Source: an uncultured Lactobacillus sp.
GTDB lineage: Bacteria; Bacillota; Bacilli; Lactobacillales; Lactobacillaceae
NCBI GenBank assembly: GCA_937874185.1
Contig: CALNAK010000021.1
Coordinates: forward strand, 372,001-436,000
Reading direction: 5' to 3'
Length of the DNA: 64,000 bases
Shown: positions 51,032-59,461 of the stretch, piece by piece
How positions within the stretch are numbered: the stretch's first letter is position 1
Layout of the letters: every line of letters begins with the position of its first letter
Translations under genes and position numbers: made by a program
The notes under the pieces: generated by a model
What the model was told of the DNA's origin: nothing
Seen by the model: the letters and a program-made list of their open reading frames with translations, nothing else
The model's database searches: none

Positions 51032-52375
51032 ATGAATAAAAAATTATTCAGTACTCTTCTAATTGGAACTAGTATTGTAGGTAGTCTAGCTTTCAACAGT
51101 AATCAAGTTAAGGCTGATGCTTTAAATGGCATAGTTACAACTACGAGAGTTGCTCATTTATACAACAATGATGGCAAATTAATTGCTAACAGAGCTTTGG
51201 CAGCCAACACACCTTGGCTAACTAATTCAAGGACTGAACTTCCAGAAGTCGGATCTGTCTATCAAGTTGCTACTCATGAATTTGTCAAAGCAGACGACGT
51301 TGAATTTCAACATGGTCATGCTACTACAGGTCGTGTTAATTCCGGTTCAAATGGTGCGCTAATTTATAATTATAAAGATGGTAATTACATCGCTACCACA
51401 AACAAACTAAATGCCAACAGTAAATGGCAATACAACTACACCGATACTGCCAATGGCAAAACTTGGTATCAAGTCGCAACTAATTCTTGGATCAACAGTG
51501 ACGATGCCTCAACTTCAACAAAAATTGGCAACACTGGTATAGCAAAAATTAGTTACGCTCCATCAGCTGGGACTGATTTATGGCAAGGCTATGGCACAAA
51601 TAAAGTCGCTACTGGTCAAAAACTTGCTAACGGAACAAATTGGCGTTTTTCTCAAAAAGTAATCGACGCTAATGGTGATTCATGGTATCAAATCGGTAGT
51701 AATCAATGGATTTCTGGAGCATTCACAAAAATCACTAATTCAAATTTTGACTCAACTGCCGCACACATTTGGGACCCTAACTATGCAGCTTTACAAGTAA
51801 ATAAAAATTCTGCAATTTATTCCGATAGTAAATATTCAGCTTCTAGTCAAGGACGTGTTTCTGCTGGAAAACTTGTTCAAGTTGATTCAACTGTTCAAGA
51901 AGGAAACACAATCTGGTACGAATTAAGTGATGGTGGTTGGTTACCTTCATCCGCCGTTTCAGAAATCAAGACTACTCGTTCACCAATTATTTTGAACGGT
52001 AAATCAAAATCACAAGCAATTTCTGATGTGATTGCTGCAGCTAAACAACAACTTGGTAAACCATACGTTTGGAATGCCAAAGGTCCTGATAGTTATGATT
52101 GTTCTGGTTTGATGCAATACGTCTTCCGTCAAGCAACCGGTCAAAATATCGGTTCTTGGACTGTTCCTCAAGAATCTGCCGGAGTTAAAGTTGCTATCAA
52201 TCAACTACAACCTGGAGATTTACTATTCTGGGGAGCTAGCGGTGCCAGTTATCACGTAGGTCTATATCTTGGAAATAATGAATACCTCAATGCCCTACGT
52301 CCGGGAACAAATGTTAAAATTGATAAAATTTCTTCATATTTTGCCCCATCATTTGGTGTTAGAGTTTTACAATAG
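51032..52375 (+). CDS. Exported SLAP-repeat NlpC/P60 peptidoglycan hydrolase
   Basis: A 447-residue secreted enzyme: signal peptide about 1-29, then SLAP-like or GW-type repeats to about residue 310 (motifs such as YQVATHEFVKADDV and WYQIGSNQWISG) and a C-terminal NlpC/P60 domain. The catalytic Cys is in YDCSGLMQYV, and the His is in SYHVGLYLG; the third residue lies in NEYLNALRPG. It cleaves stem-peptide bonds (gamma-D-glutamyl linkages) and may separate daughter cells. Its repeats resemble the C-terminal repeats of the 18179 surface protein. Start supported by GGGGATAAGAG. Confidence 0.92.
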   Translation: MNKKLFSTLLIGTSIVGSLAFNSNQVKADALNGIVTTTRVAHLYNNDGKLIANRALAANTPWLTNSRTELPEVGSVYQVATHEFVKADDVEFQHGHATTGRVNSGSNGALIYNYKDGNYIATTNKLNANSKWQYNYTDTANGKTWYQVATNSWINSDDASTSTKIGNTGIAKISYAPSAGTDLWQGYGTNKVATGQKLANGTNWRFSQKVIDANGDSWYQIGSNQWISGAFTKITNSNFDSTAAHIWDPNYAALQVNKNSAIYSDSKYSASSQGRVSAGKLVQVDSTVQEGNTIWYELSDGGWLPSSAVSEIKTTRSPIILNGKSKSQAISDVIAAAKQQLGKPYVWNAKGPDSYDCSGLMQYVFRQATGQNIGSWTVPQESAGVKVAINQLQPGDLLFWGASGASYHVGLYLGNNEYLNALRPGTNVKIDKISSYFAPSFGVRVLQ

Positions 52376-52405
52376 AATTAATAACAAACAATGGAGATAA
52401 TTAAT

Positions 52406-52564
52406 ATGACTGATAATAACCCTTACTGTCATCAAGGAATGACTTGCCAACCTGGATGCAAATGCGCCAGTGCCGATGGAATTTGTCACTGTCCAATGCT
52501 TGATGATCAGAAATGTGCTTGCAATGGTCGTTGCGGTCACAAAAGATTTCCCGATACAATTTAG
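52406..52564 (+). CDS. Cysteine-rich 52-residue peptide (metallothionein-like)
   Basis: A short ORF that a 60-codon cut-off would miss, starting 30 bases after the NlpC/P60 stop with GGAG nine bases upstream. It has nine Cys and three His in 52 residues, arranged as CKC, CHC, CAC and CGH-like pairs (GCKCASADGICHCP, KCACNGRCGH), and few hydrophobic residues. This fits a metal-binding peptide of metallothionein type, though I do not recognise a known family. No signal peptide. It is followed by a strong terminator at 52587-52628, so it may be co-transcribed with the hydrolase. Confidence 0.75.
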   Translation: MTDNNPYCHQGMTCQPGCKCASADGICHCPMLDDQKCACNGRCGHKRFPDTI

Positions 52565-52586
52565 AAAATAAAATTACAGTAAAACA

Positions 52587-52628
52587 CAAAACATCCACAA
52601 TTCAACAATATGAATTGTGGATGTTTTG
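52587..52628 (+). terminator. Terminator after the cysteine-rich peptide
   Basis: ACATCCACAATTC and GAATTGTGGATGT form a 13-bp stem with flanking A and T runs. Confidence 0.85.
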
Positions 52629-52651
52629 TGTTCTGTTACGTTCCCTATTTT

Positions 52652-52768
52652 GAAACGGTTTGTACAGGCCAGAATGCCCTTTTTCGTACAAAATTAATTG
52701 AACGCGAGTTTACTACCAACTAACGCTTATTATCATTTTAGCCAGAGCTGGTACGGCGTGTTCCCGAC
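52652..52768. repeat. Degenerate palindromic repeat (copy R4)
   Basis: Opens with GAAACGG.TTGTACAGGCC, like copy R3b (GAAACGAGTTACACAGGCC), and ends GGCGTGTTCCCGAC; the middle is diverged. Same family by the termini only. Confidence 0.45.
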
Positions 52769-52873
52769 AATTTAAGATAGTCCTCTGTCCTATCAATAAT
52801 GTACTTGAAACTTTAATGGTTAAGAACGTGTTTGGAATCTACAAAAATTCAAGTTATCCTGTCCCAATTCAAA

Positions 52874-53071
52874 CTATTTTTTCAAGAAAGCAAGCACATT
52901 CTTCTTATCTGGTTTCATTCTTCCTGCTAAGAATGCAATTATGATTGCAACCATAGAGAACAGAAATTCCCATACTGACCATTTAAAAACTAGTGTTAAA
53001 ACTAACATAATAAGAGCTGCAATTATCAAGACTCCATCTCTAGGGCCTAACTTCAAATATGAATACATCAT
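52874..53071 (-). CDS. Small two-TM membrane protein
   Basis: A 65-residue protein with two clear hydrophobic stretches (about 13-29 and 34-50) and a Lys-rich C terminus. The start is near AGTGA but the ribosome site is weak, so confidence is moderate. No known domain. Confidence 0.5.
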   Translation of the reverse strand: MMYSYLKLGPRDGVLIIAALIMLVLTLVFKWSVWEFLFSMVAIIIAFLAGRMKPDKKNVLAFLKK

Positions 53072-53260
53072 CAGATGTCACTTCTTTCACTATTTAAGAT
53101 ACATTGAATAAGCTCAATCAGGACTTCATTGTGTATGTAGAATTTTTAGATAGATTTTTTTGTTTACTTCTAATCAATCGCAGCTTTATCAAAGCTTTGA
53201 GACAATTAGGTGTATAGCCAATCGAGACTATACACTGAATTACTTACGAAATTAAGGATA

Positions 53261-53335
53261 CCTCCGAGAGATAGCGGGTGGAACAGGCAGATTCCGTAAA
53301 GCCCTAACAACTGTGCGTCTGTCTCTGGTAGGGAG
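53261..53335. repeat. Palindromic element (possible copy R5)
   Basis: CCTCCGAGAGA and TCTCTGGTAGGGAG are inverted arms around GTGGAACAGGCAG. The GGAACAGG motif recalls the other repeats. A minus-strand 69-codon frame across it is not credible. Confidence 0.35.
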
Positions 53336-53444
53336 AAGTCTAAGAATAATTCAAACATCCATTTAAATCCTAAGAATATTATAACACCGCTTTCATTTTG
53401 TAAAAATTCTTTCATATAAAATACCGAGAACTTTGCTACACTCT

Positions 53445-54614
53445 CTAATCTTCTTCAAGTTTAGGTCCTAATTCGTTCTTCCCACGTTTAAGAATAAAGA
53501 ATGAGAAGATCAAAATTCCAATAGCAATTAAATACAAAATATTATATGAAGTATGTTCAACAACAATTCCACCCATTAATGGACCGATAGCTCTAGCAAA
53601 AGTCGCTGACATGCTCAGTAAACTTTGATAACGTCCAGCTTCTGATCTCGGAGTTCGTTCACTAACTAGCGCAGGAATACCAGGATAAACTAACATTTCA
53701 CCCAGCGTTAAGACAACCATCCCTGCAGCGAATACCCAATATTCCCGAGCATCAATAATTGCTCCAAATGCAACAATGAAAAAAACTACTCCGGCTGGAA
53801 TTTGAAATCTTTTGAACCAATCCTTGTTTTCAGCCAAATGATTTATTAATGGTAGAAACACAACAATTACAACCGCATTAATTGTCCACAATAGGCTATA
53901 TTTACTGACAGGAATACCCAAAGTTGTCAAATGAGCTGAGATATTACTGCTCCATTGTGAGTATGAAACCCAAGTCAGACCTAGAAATAGCGAAATCAAT
54001 CCAACACCTGGATGCAATTTAGTTTTAGCAACCTTATTATGATGTTTCTTAGAAACACCTTTAGGTTCCTCACGATTCTTGAACCAAAAAATAACTAGAA
54101 TAAAGAATAAAGTTAAAAAGAAAAAATTAGCAACAAAGACCAATGTCATTTGAACTCCAGCAATAAATCCGCCTAATGCAGTTCCAATCGCATTACCTAA
54201 GTTAGTTCCAACGTAGATAGCATTAAATAATTTATATCTATCGACTTCCTCAATTTGTGCCGCAAATGAATTAATAACTGTAAAGGCACTCCCCACACCG
54301 AAACCTAATATCGGTAAAAGTATTGGATAGGCTGGCCAACCATGATTAAATATCAATCCAATCAACGCAACCAAGGCAATGGATGTGCTGACAATAACCG
54401 TTTTGTGTCCGCCAATTCTATCAAACAATTTACCACCGGCATAATTTCCCAAAAAGGTGAACAGTGAATTAAAAAATAAAACCGCTCCAGCCACAGCTAA
54501 AGACTTGTGCAAATAATTATGAATAAAAATTGTATTGATTGGCCAAATAAAACTCTGCCCAACTGATTCCAGAAAAGCCCCTAATATTAATACTTGTGCG
54601 TTTACCCTCTTCAT
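53445..54614 (-). CDS. MFS-family drug efflux-like transporter
   Basis: A 389-residue, 12-TM major facilitator. Features of the MdtG/YfmO-type drug exporters include FFNSLFTFLGNYAGGKLFDRIGGHKTVIV (motif A) and LGFGVGSAFTVINSFAAQI. It is probably a proton-driven multidrug or sugar efflux pump. A strong promoter and a terminator lie upstream, suggesting attenuation control. Start supported by GAGGGGG. Confidence 0.85.
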   Translation of the reverse strand: MKRVNAQVLILGAFLESVGQSFIWPINTIFIHNYLHKSLAVAGAVLFFNSLFTFLGNYAGGKLFDRIGGHKTVIVSTSIALVALIGLIFNHGWPAYPILLPILGFGVGSAFTVINSFAAQIEEVDRYKLFNAIYVGTNLGNAIGTALGGFIAGVQMTLVFVANFFFLTLFFILVIFWFKNREEPKGVSKKHHNKVAKTKLHPGVGLISLFLGLTWVSYSQWSSNISAHLTTLGIPVSKYSLLWTINAVVIVVFLPLINHLAENKDWFKRFQIPAGVVFFIVAFGAIIDAREYWVFAAGMVVLTLGEMLVYPGIPALVSERTPRSEAGRYQSLLSMSATFARAIGPLMGGIVVEHTSYNILYLIAIGILIFSFFILKRGKNELGPKLEED

Positions 54615-54632
54615 CTTGAAGCTTCCCCCTCA

Positions 54633-54664
54633 AAAAAAGACCGCCAGCCTGGTTGCTGACGGTC
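54633..54664 (-). terminator. Leader terminator just upstream of the MFS gene
   Basis: GACCGTCAGCAACCAGGCTGGCGGTC folds into a 10-bp hairpin and is followed by seven T on the minus strand, immediately before the ribosome site. A terminator in this place suggests attenuation. Confidence 0.8.
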
Positions 54665-54695
54665 ACTTCAACTATCCATTTGTTAACTTGTAAAA

Positions 54696-54723
54696 ATTCT
54701 AGCATTTTAACGACTTATGTCAA
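54696..54723 (-). promoter_or_regulatory. Sigma-A promoter of the MFS gene
   Basis: TTGACA (54723-54718) and TAGAAT (54701-54696) with a 16-base spacer. The transcript would start near 54690, giving a leader of about 75 bases before the ATG at 54614. Confidence 0.75.
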
Positions 54724-54731
54724 TACAGACA

Positions 54732-55499
54732 TTACTTAACAATCGTTAATTCATTCAAAGTTTTGCCATCAGGTGACTTTAATTGTAGCCAACTATTAGT
54801 TCCGGCAAAATACAAAAATGTTCCAATTTCATTGACACTTTGGAGGAATACATCTTCAATTAAGACATTATCCTTAATTTTATCAGCTTGCTCTTGACGT
54901 AATCTCAAACCAAATTTACCAGCAAAACCAACGACACCAGCTTTAGTTAGAGGCGGATCATCCACCAAAATAGCTCCAGCTTTTATCACAAATTGATTCC
55001 GTTTGATCCAATAAACCGTGGCTTTACTACCTAAATAATCAATTGTAAAAGGTACTTCCGATAATGAGGCTAAATATTTATGACGTGGTTTAGCTGACTT
55101 TTTCTTGCTTTCAATCAATGAGAATCCAAATGAATTCAAAATTGGTAGAATCGTATTCAGGTAATCTTGATAAACTCCAGTCAGCTTCGGATCAATATCT
55201 AAATCTGGGTCAATATTTAAAGTATAGCCGCCTTTTTTCATTTCACTAACAAGATATTTCAAAAAGTCAGTCGTATCAAGACTTTTGGGAATAATGACTT
55301 CAATGCAAGTTGTTCCATTGATCTTGGTAAGCTTTTCACCAAGGCCAACCTCAACTAATTTTCCAAGATTCATAACAATTACAATACTATTATGATTAAA
55401 AATGGTAGGTATTAACGAATAATAATTTATCACACCCCATTTATTCAAATCCATCATTATTCGGTCACTCGAGATTTTACCAGTAAATGCCGTTTCCAT
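54732..55499 (-). CDS. Protein with C-terminal DUF4357-like domain
   Basis: A 255-residue soluble protein. The last ~70 residues (KAGAILVDDPPLT, QADKIKDNVLIEDVFLQSVNEIGTFL, SPDGKTLNEL) fit the DUF4357 pattern seen at the C terminus of many nuclease and phage-defence proteins. The N-terminal half has no recognisable motif. It lies convergent-side of the MFS pump and divergent from the ArsR-CDF operon. Function unknown. Confidence 0.55.
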   Translation of the reverse strand: METAFTGKISSDRIMMDLNKWGVINYYSLIPTIFNHNSIVIVMNLGKLVEVGLGEKLTKINGTTCIEVIIPKSLDTTDFLKYLVSEMKKGGYTLNIDPDLDIDPKLTGVYQDYLNTILPILNSFGFSLIESKKKSAKPRHKYLASLSEVPFTIDYLGSKATVYWIKRNQFVIKAGAILVDDPPLTKAGVVGFAGKFGLRLRQEQADKIKDNVLIEDVFLQSVNEIGTFLYFAGTNSWLQLKSPDGKTLNELTIVK

Positions 55500-55573
55500 A
55501 CAAGATTCCTCCTATTTAGAAATACTAACTGTCCACACCATATCATAGTTCCCAATTATTTTTGAAAAATTAG

Positions 55574-55617
55574 GTTACATATGTTATATTTTTCATATGT
55601 TAAATTTAGCATATGTA
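55574..55617. promoter_or_regulatory. ArsR-type operator
   Basis: ATATGTTAAATTTAGCATAT (55597-55616) is a 9-of-10 inverted repeat, and ACATATG/CATATGT repeats precede it. It lies just upstream of the arsR-like start and probably binds its product. Confidence 0.7.
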
Positions 55618-55631
55618 TTAAGGAGATATTT

Positions 55632-55958
55632 ATGACTGCAATCAAACCAATCAATAATGATCTTTTATCAGAATCACAGAAAATTTTGAAGATGCTCAGT
55701 AATCCGACGAGATTACAGATGCTCTACATTCTGGAGCAACAGGAATTAAACGTCACTGAAATCGTCAATTTGCTAGATTTGGAACAATCAGTTGTTTCAC
55801 ATCAATTGGCATTGTTACGTGAATATCAGTTAGTAAGTGCTCACCGAATTGGTAAAGCCAACTACTATCAATTGGACGACCCGCATATTTTGGATGTTAT
55901 CAACGAAACACTTGAACATGCGGATCATGTTATGAGGGGTAAAAAACATGGTGAATAG
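55632..55958 (+). CDS. ArsR/SmtB-family metalloregulator
   Basis: A 108-residue winged-helix repressor: helix-turn-helix ELNVTEIVNLLDLEQSVVSHQLALLREYQLVSAHRIG. The C-terminal helix ends with HADHVMRGKKHGE, giving His and Asp residues at the metal site of CzrA-like (alpha5) sensors. It is expected to repress its own operon until Zn, Co or similar is bound. Start at 55632 follows AAGGAGA; the longer frame from 55581 overlaps the operator. It overlaps the transporter by 11 bases. Confidence 0.88.
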   Translation: MTAIKPINNDLLSESQKILKMLSNPTRLQMLYILEQQELNVTEIVNLLDLEQSVVSHQLALLREYQLVSAHRIGKANYYQLDDPHILDVINETLEHADHVMRGKKHGE

Positions 55959-56568
55959 TAATACCGATTACATCAAAAAAAGTTTACAAACAGAATATTT
56001 TTCAACGGCATGGATGGCTTTCGAATTTGTCGTAGCACTATATTCCGGAATCAAAGCTGGATCAATCCTCCTAATTGCTTTCGGCTTAGATAGTTTTTTA
56101 GAAATTATTTCTGGTAGTACTTTAATTTGGAGATTAAAAAAAGAATTCAATGGCGCACCTGATGAAGAGATTCAAAGCGCCGAAAGAAAATCATCCCTGA
56201 TGGTTGGGTCAATTCTTCTACTACTATCCGTTTACGTTATCGGAGTTTCACTTTTTAATTTATTTACGCACCAAGCCTCAGATAGCAGTCTTTCCGGAAT
56301 TGCTATCGCAGTTGCCTCAGTTATTTTGATGCCATTTTTAACATTAAGAAAACGTTCATTGGGAAAAGCAATCAATTCTGACGCCCTAGCTGAAGACGGA
56401 ATGTGCAACATAACCTGTGCCTACATGGCTGGAACAGTTCTTATTGGAGCAATTTTGACTGCCCTTTTCAATCTTTGGTGGGTTGATTCCATTGCTGCGC
56501 TAGTTTTGGTTTACTTCATTGCCAGTGAAGGCTTTGAATCACTTCAAAATGGGCTCAAAAAAGCCTAG
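55948..56568 (+). CDS. Cation diffusion facilitator-like transporter, short form
   Basis: A 206-residue membrane protein with six TM segments of the cation-efflux fold (FGLDSFLEIISGSTLIWRL in the second helix, SDALAEDGMCNITC in the fifth). The metal-site Asp pair and Asp/Glu are visible. The usual cytoplasmic C-terminal domain of about 100 residues is missing. It is translationally coupled to the ArsR regulator (overlap of 11 bases, GAGGGGT before ATG) and probably exports the metal it senses. Confidence 0.85.
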   Translation: MVNSNTDYIKKSLQTEYFSTAWMAFEFVVALYSGIKAGSILLIAFGLDSFLEIISGSTLIWRLKKEFNGAPDEEIQSAERKSSLMVGSILLLLSVYVIGVSLFNLFTHQASDSSLSGIAIAVASVILMPFLTLRKRSLGKAINSDALAEDGMCNITCAYMAGTVLIGAILTALFNLWWVDSIAALVLVYFIASEGFESLQNGLKKA

Positions 56569-56582
56569 TTATTAATAATCTT

Positions 56583-56632
56583 CACAAGGAAAAACGATTA
56601 CTCGTAAATTGAGTAATCGTTTATTTTTTTAA
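56583..56632 (+). terminator. Terminator of the ArsR-CDF operon
   Basis: AAACGATTACTCG and GAGTAATCGTTT form a stem followed by ATTTTTTT. Confidence 0.8.
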
Positions 56633-56827
56633 GATAATTCAATATATTTAAAAAGTTTAAATAATATTTGTGCTTTTAGTATCAAAAATAACTATTTTCA
56701 ATATTTTATAATTGTTCTTTTCAAACTTGGTAAGTACCAATATTGGCAAATATTTATAATATATATAGGTAATTATAAATTGTTCACTATTAAAGAATTA
56801 GTGATTTGTATCCTGGGGGCATTATTC

Positions 56828-59311
56828 ATGAGAAAGTTGACTTACTTAAAAGTTTTTCTTTTAAGCTTTTTAGGCGTGTTTTTAGCCTTTTGTTTCATTT
56901 CAGTTCAAAATGTTAAAGCCGATATATATTATAAAAATGTTGATTACACATTTAATGACGGCGTTAAAAGTTGGTCTAAAGGGTCCAGTTCTACTATGCA
57001 ATTAATTAAGGAAAACAACGGATTATCCATCGGATATGGTTTCGGATTAGGCCAAAATAATGATGGAACAGTAAATACTGGTGCTGGTGACTCAACAATT
57101 ACTAAGGATTCTACTTTTAGCAATAATTACGCTAGCAGTTATTCTAAAATGAATGTATTTTTAAGAACCTCAGATAATAAATACATAAGTTCTACTTATC
57201 AAGCCGCAGCTTCTAGTCATGTATATAAGCCTGAGGGTGTCAGTCTTTCATCACCTGATTTCATGATCACACCTCCTGGAGTATTTAAAAAGCTTTATGG
57301 TCCCTATGCCTCTGTTCTTACCAGTGGTAGCACAAAAACCGGAACTTCTGGTAATGTAACAACTGGTATGCATGACAAACAATATTACTTTGGTGAAGAT
57401 TCTAATGGACATAAAGTTTTCAAAATTGTCGGTGTTTTAAATAGAAAGGCCGATAACTATCACTATGGTACATACAATAATTTAACTGTTGAATTACTAT
57501 TACGTCCCTCACAAACTAATTCAGCTCTTGTTCAAAGAGAAATGTATATTCGAAATAACGATGCTGATCCGGCCACTTTCCAAACTTTTTTTGGTGAAGA
57601 TACAAGTTTAGGTACTCCAGATGATAGTTTTAGCTACACACAAGATGCTGTTCCAATTTACGATTTAGGAAATAAACATGGTATCTATATTAAGAATGGT
57701 AGTTATAAATTAAATGTTACCAATGAAACTGATGATGGTTTCAATAATTACATGCATCTTGATATTGCAAATACTAGCAACACATCTGATTGGGGTGAGG
57801 GCTTCACTTCGAGTGGAACTGGTGATGAAACCACTTCTAGTCCCAACAAAGTTTTGATGAATGGGGGGTTAGGTACCAACTCCGCCTATTCATTGAGATG
57901 GAATACCGTCACTCTAGCTCAAAACCAAGTAGCCCACTTCTCATCAACCATAGGTGAAGTTCAAAGTCCCTATGCCTTACCTTCCCCAAAGAAGACATAT
58001 ACCAATGAAACTCATCCCAATGGGAATAATCAAGTTGGCGATACCCTCAAATTTACTCTTAAAATGCAAAACCTAGGTTACAACAGTAGTTGGGCTTACA
58101 ACAATGTTATTGATAAACTACCCGCTGGATTACAATATAAAGATAAATCTGTTCAAATCGATGGTGCTGCTTATAATGCCAACAAAGTTCAGTACGATCC
58201 AACCACAAGAAGTTTATCTATCAACCCCGGAAAAACTCTAAGCGATAATGACACTTCAAATATCACTTTTGAGGCAACCATTACTAACGATGCCAGTGGA
58301 TTAACAATTTCTAATACAGCTGACTTCTACGGTCGTGATCTCAACGTCACACCAAAACCTTCAACTGATTCTGAATACAGTGATTCCGTTAAAATTCCTG
58401 TTGAAAATACTAACTTCGGTTATACATTTACCAAACAAATCAAAAAATCTTCTGACACTAATTATTCCGATACAATTTCCGGCCAAGCTGGAGATATCGT
58501 TGATTACAAAATTAATTTTTCAGCCTTAAAGAATTTTGACGATATTCGTGGTCTTGCTAGTGGAGCAACATTAACCGACAACTTACCTGACGGCATCAGT
58601 TTAGTACCTAACTCAGTTTCATATAGTATTGATGGAACTAGTCAATCAACTGGTGGTAATTCACTTCAAAATCTTCCATTAGACTCAATAGCTGCTGGTT
58701 CAACGGGAAGTCTAACTTTCCAAGCTAAAATCAATAAAACTTCTGTCGGTCAACTCTTGAATTCAGCTACTATCAGCAATGCCAAAACTGATGCAGGTAA
58801 TTCCTTAGGTGATATGACTTCATCGGTCGCCACATTAAATGTACAAGATTCAGAATCATTTTTAGCCGTTCCAAACGTCGACTTCGGTTCAGTCAATATG
58901 TATGGAAAATCAGAGACTTTGGATAATGTTTCATCAACTGGTGGACTCAGAGTTGCTCATCCAAATTCAAACAAATATTCAGTCAATGTTTCTTACGACA
59001 ATACTGATGCCAATTCTCAATTGAAGACAGCCACAGGAAATACTTTAACAAACGATAATATAGCTACTGATGGTAGTGGCTTGATATACATTAGACAACG
59101 TACTTCCAAACCAACTGATGTTGGTAAATTTGTTCCAATACTTCCTGGTAACGGGACAGCAATCCAAACTGATCAATTTGATGATGCTAGTTCCGATAAA
59201 GACTTATCTAAATATGTTGGTATTGGAGACTGGCAATTAAGACTTGGTTCTGGTACTAAAGCTGGAGCCTATAAGGGTATTCTAACCTGGAGTATTAAAG
59301 ATGCCATTTAA
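56828..59311 (+). CDS. Surface protein of WxL type, tandem copy 1
   Basis: An 827-residue exported protein: signal peptide (about 1-31, ending VKA), an N-terminal beta-rich domain (about 40-390), two DUF11-like repeats (about 400-530 and 540-690; LPAGLQYKD and LPDGISLV) and a C-terminal domain with GDWQLRLGSGTKAGAYKGILTWSIKDA. WQL and the final WSI correspond to the two WxL motifs, which bind peptidoglycan, though the second is degenerate. No LPxTG. The gene is followed 150 bases later by its paralogue. A longer frame from 56780 lacks a ribosome site. Confidence 0.75.
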   Translation: MRKLTYLKVFLLSFLGVFLAFCFISVQNVKADIYYKNVDYTFNDGVKSWSKGSSSTMQLIKENNGLSIGYGFGLGQNNDGTVNTGAGDSTITKDSTFSNNYASSYSKMNVFLRTSDNKYISSTYQAAASSHVYKPEGVSLSSPDFMITPPGVFKKLYGPYASVLTSGSTKTGTSGNVTTGMHDKQYYFGEDSNGHKVFKIVGVLNRKADNYHYGTYNNLTVELLLRPSQTNSALVQREMYIRNNDADPATFQTFFGEDTSLGTPDDSFSYTQDAVPIYDLGNKHGIYIKNGSYKLNVTNETDDGFNNYMHLDIANTSNTSDWGEGFTSSGTGDETTSSPNKVLMNGGLGTNSAYSLRWNTVTLAQNQVAHFSSTIGEVQSPYALPSPKKTYTNETHPNGNNQVGDTLKFTLKMQNLGYNSSWAYNNVIDKLPAGLQYKDKSVQIDGAAYNANKVQYDPTTRSLSINPGKTLSDNDTSNITFEATITNDASGLTISNTADFYGRDLNVTPKPSTDSEYSDSVKIPVENTNFGYTFTKQIKKSSDTNYSDTISGQAGDIVDYKINFSALKNFDDIRGLASGATLTDNLPDGISLVPNSVSYSIDGTSQSTGGNSLQNLPLDSIAAGSTGSLTFQAKINKTSVGQLLNSATISNAKTDAGNSLGDMTSSVATLNVQDSESFLAVPNVDFGSVNMYGKSETLDNVSSTGGLRVAHPNSNKYSVNVSYDNTDANSQLKTATGNTLTNDNIATDGSGLIYIRQRTSKPTDVGKFVPILPGNGTAIQTDQFDDASSDKDLSKYVGIGDWQLRLGSGTKAGAYKGILTWSIKDAI

Positions 59312-59313
59312 AT

Positions 59314-59366
59314 TAACAAGCAAATATCTTCTGTTTTACGGCAGAAAACGTTTGCTTATTTTTTTA
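59314..59366 (+). terminator. Terminator between the two surface-protein genes
   Basis: AAGCAAATATCTTCTGTTTTA and the partner GCAGAAAACGTTTGCTT form a stem followed by ATTTTTTTAT. Confidence 0.7.
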
Positions 59367-59461
59367 TATTTAAAACAATTATTTAATATTGCTAGTATAC
59401 TAATCACGAATAGTTATATTCATTTTGGGAAAATTTATTTGTATATTATGGGGATATTAAA

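Noticed and set aside
53206..53415. 69-codon minus-strand ORF
   Set aside because: No ribosome site, and it crosses a palindromic element.
54517..54705. 62-codon minus-strand frame beginning MLEFLQVNKW
   Set aside because: It overlaps the -10 sequence TAGAAT of the MFS promoter, so its start would not be transcribed.
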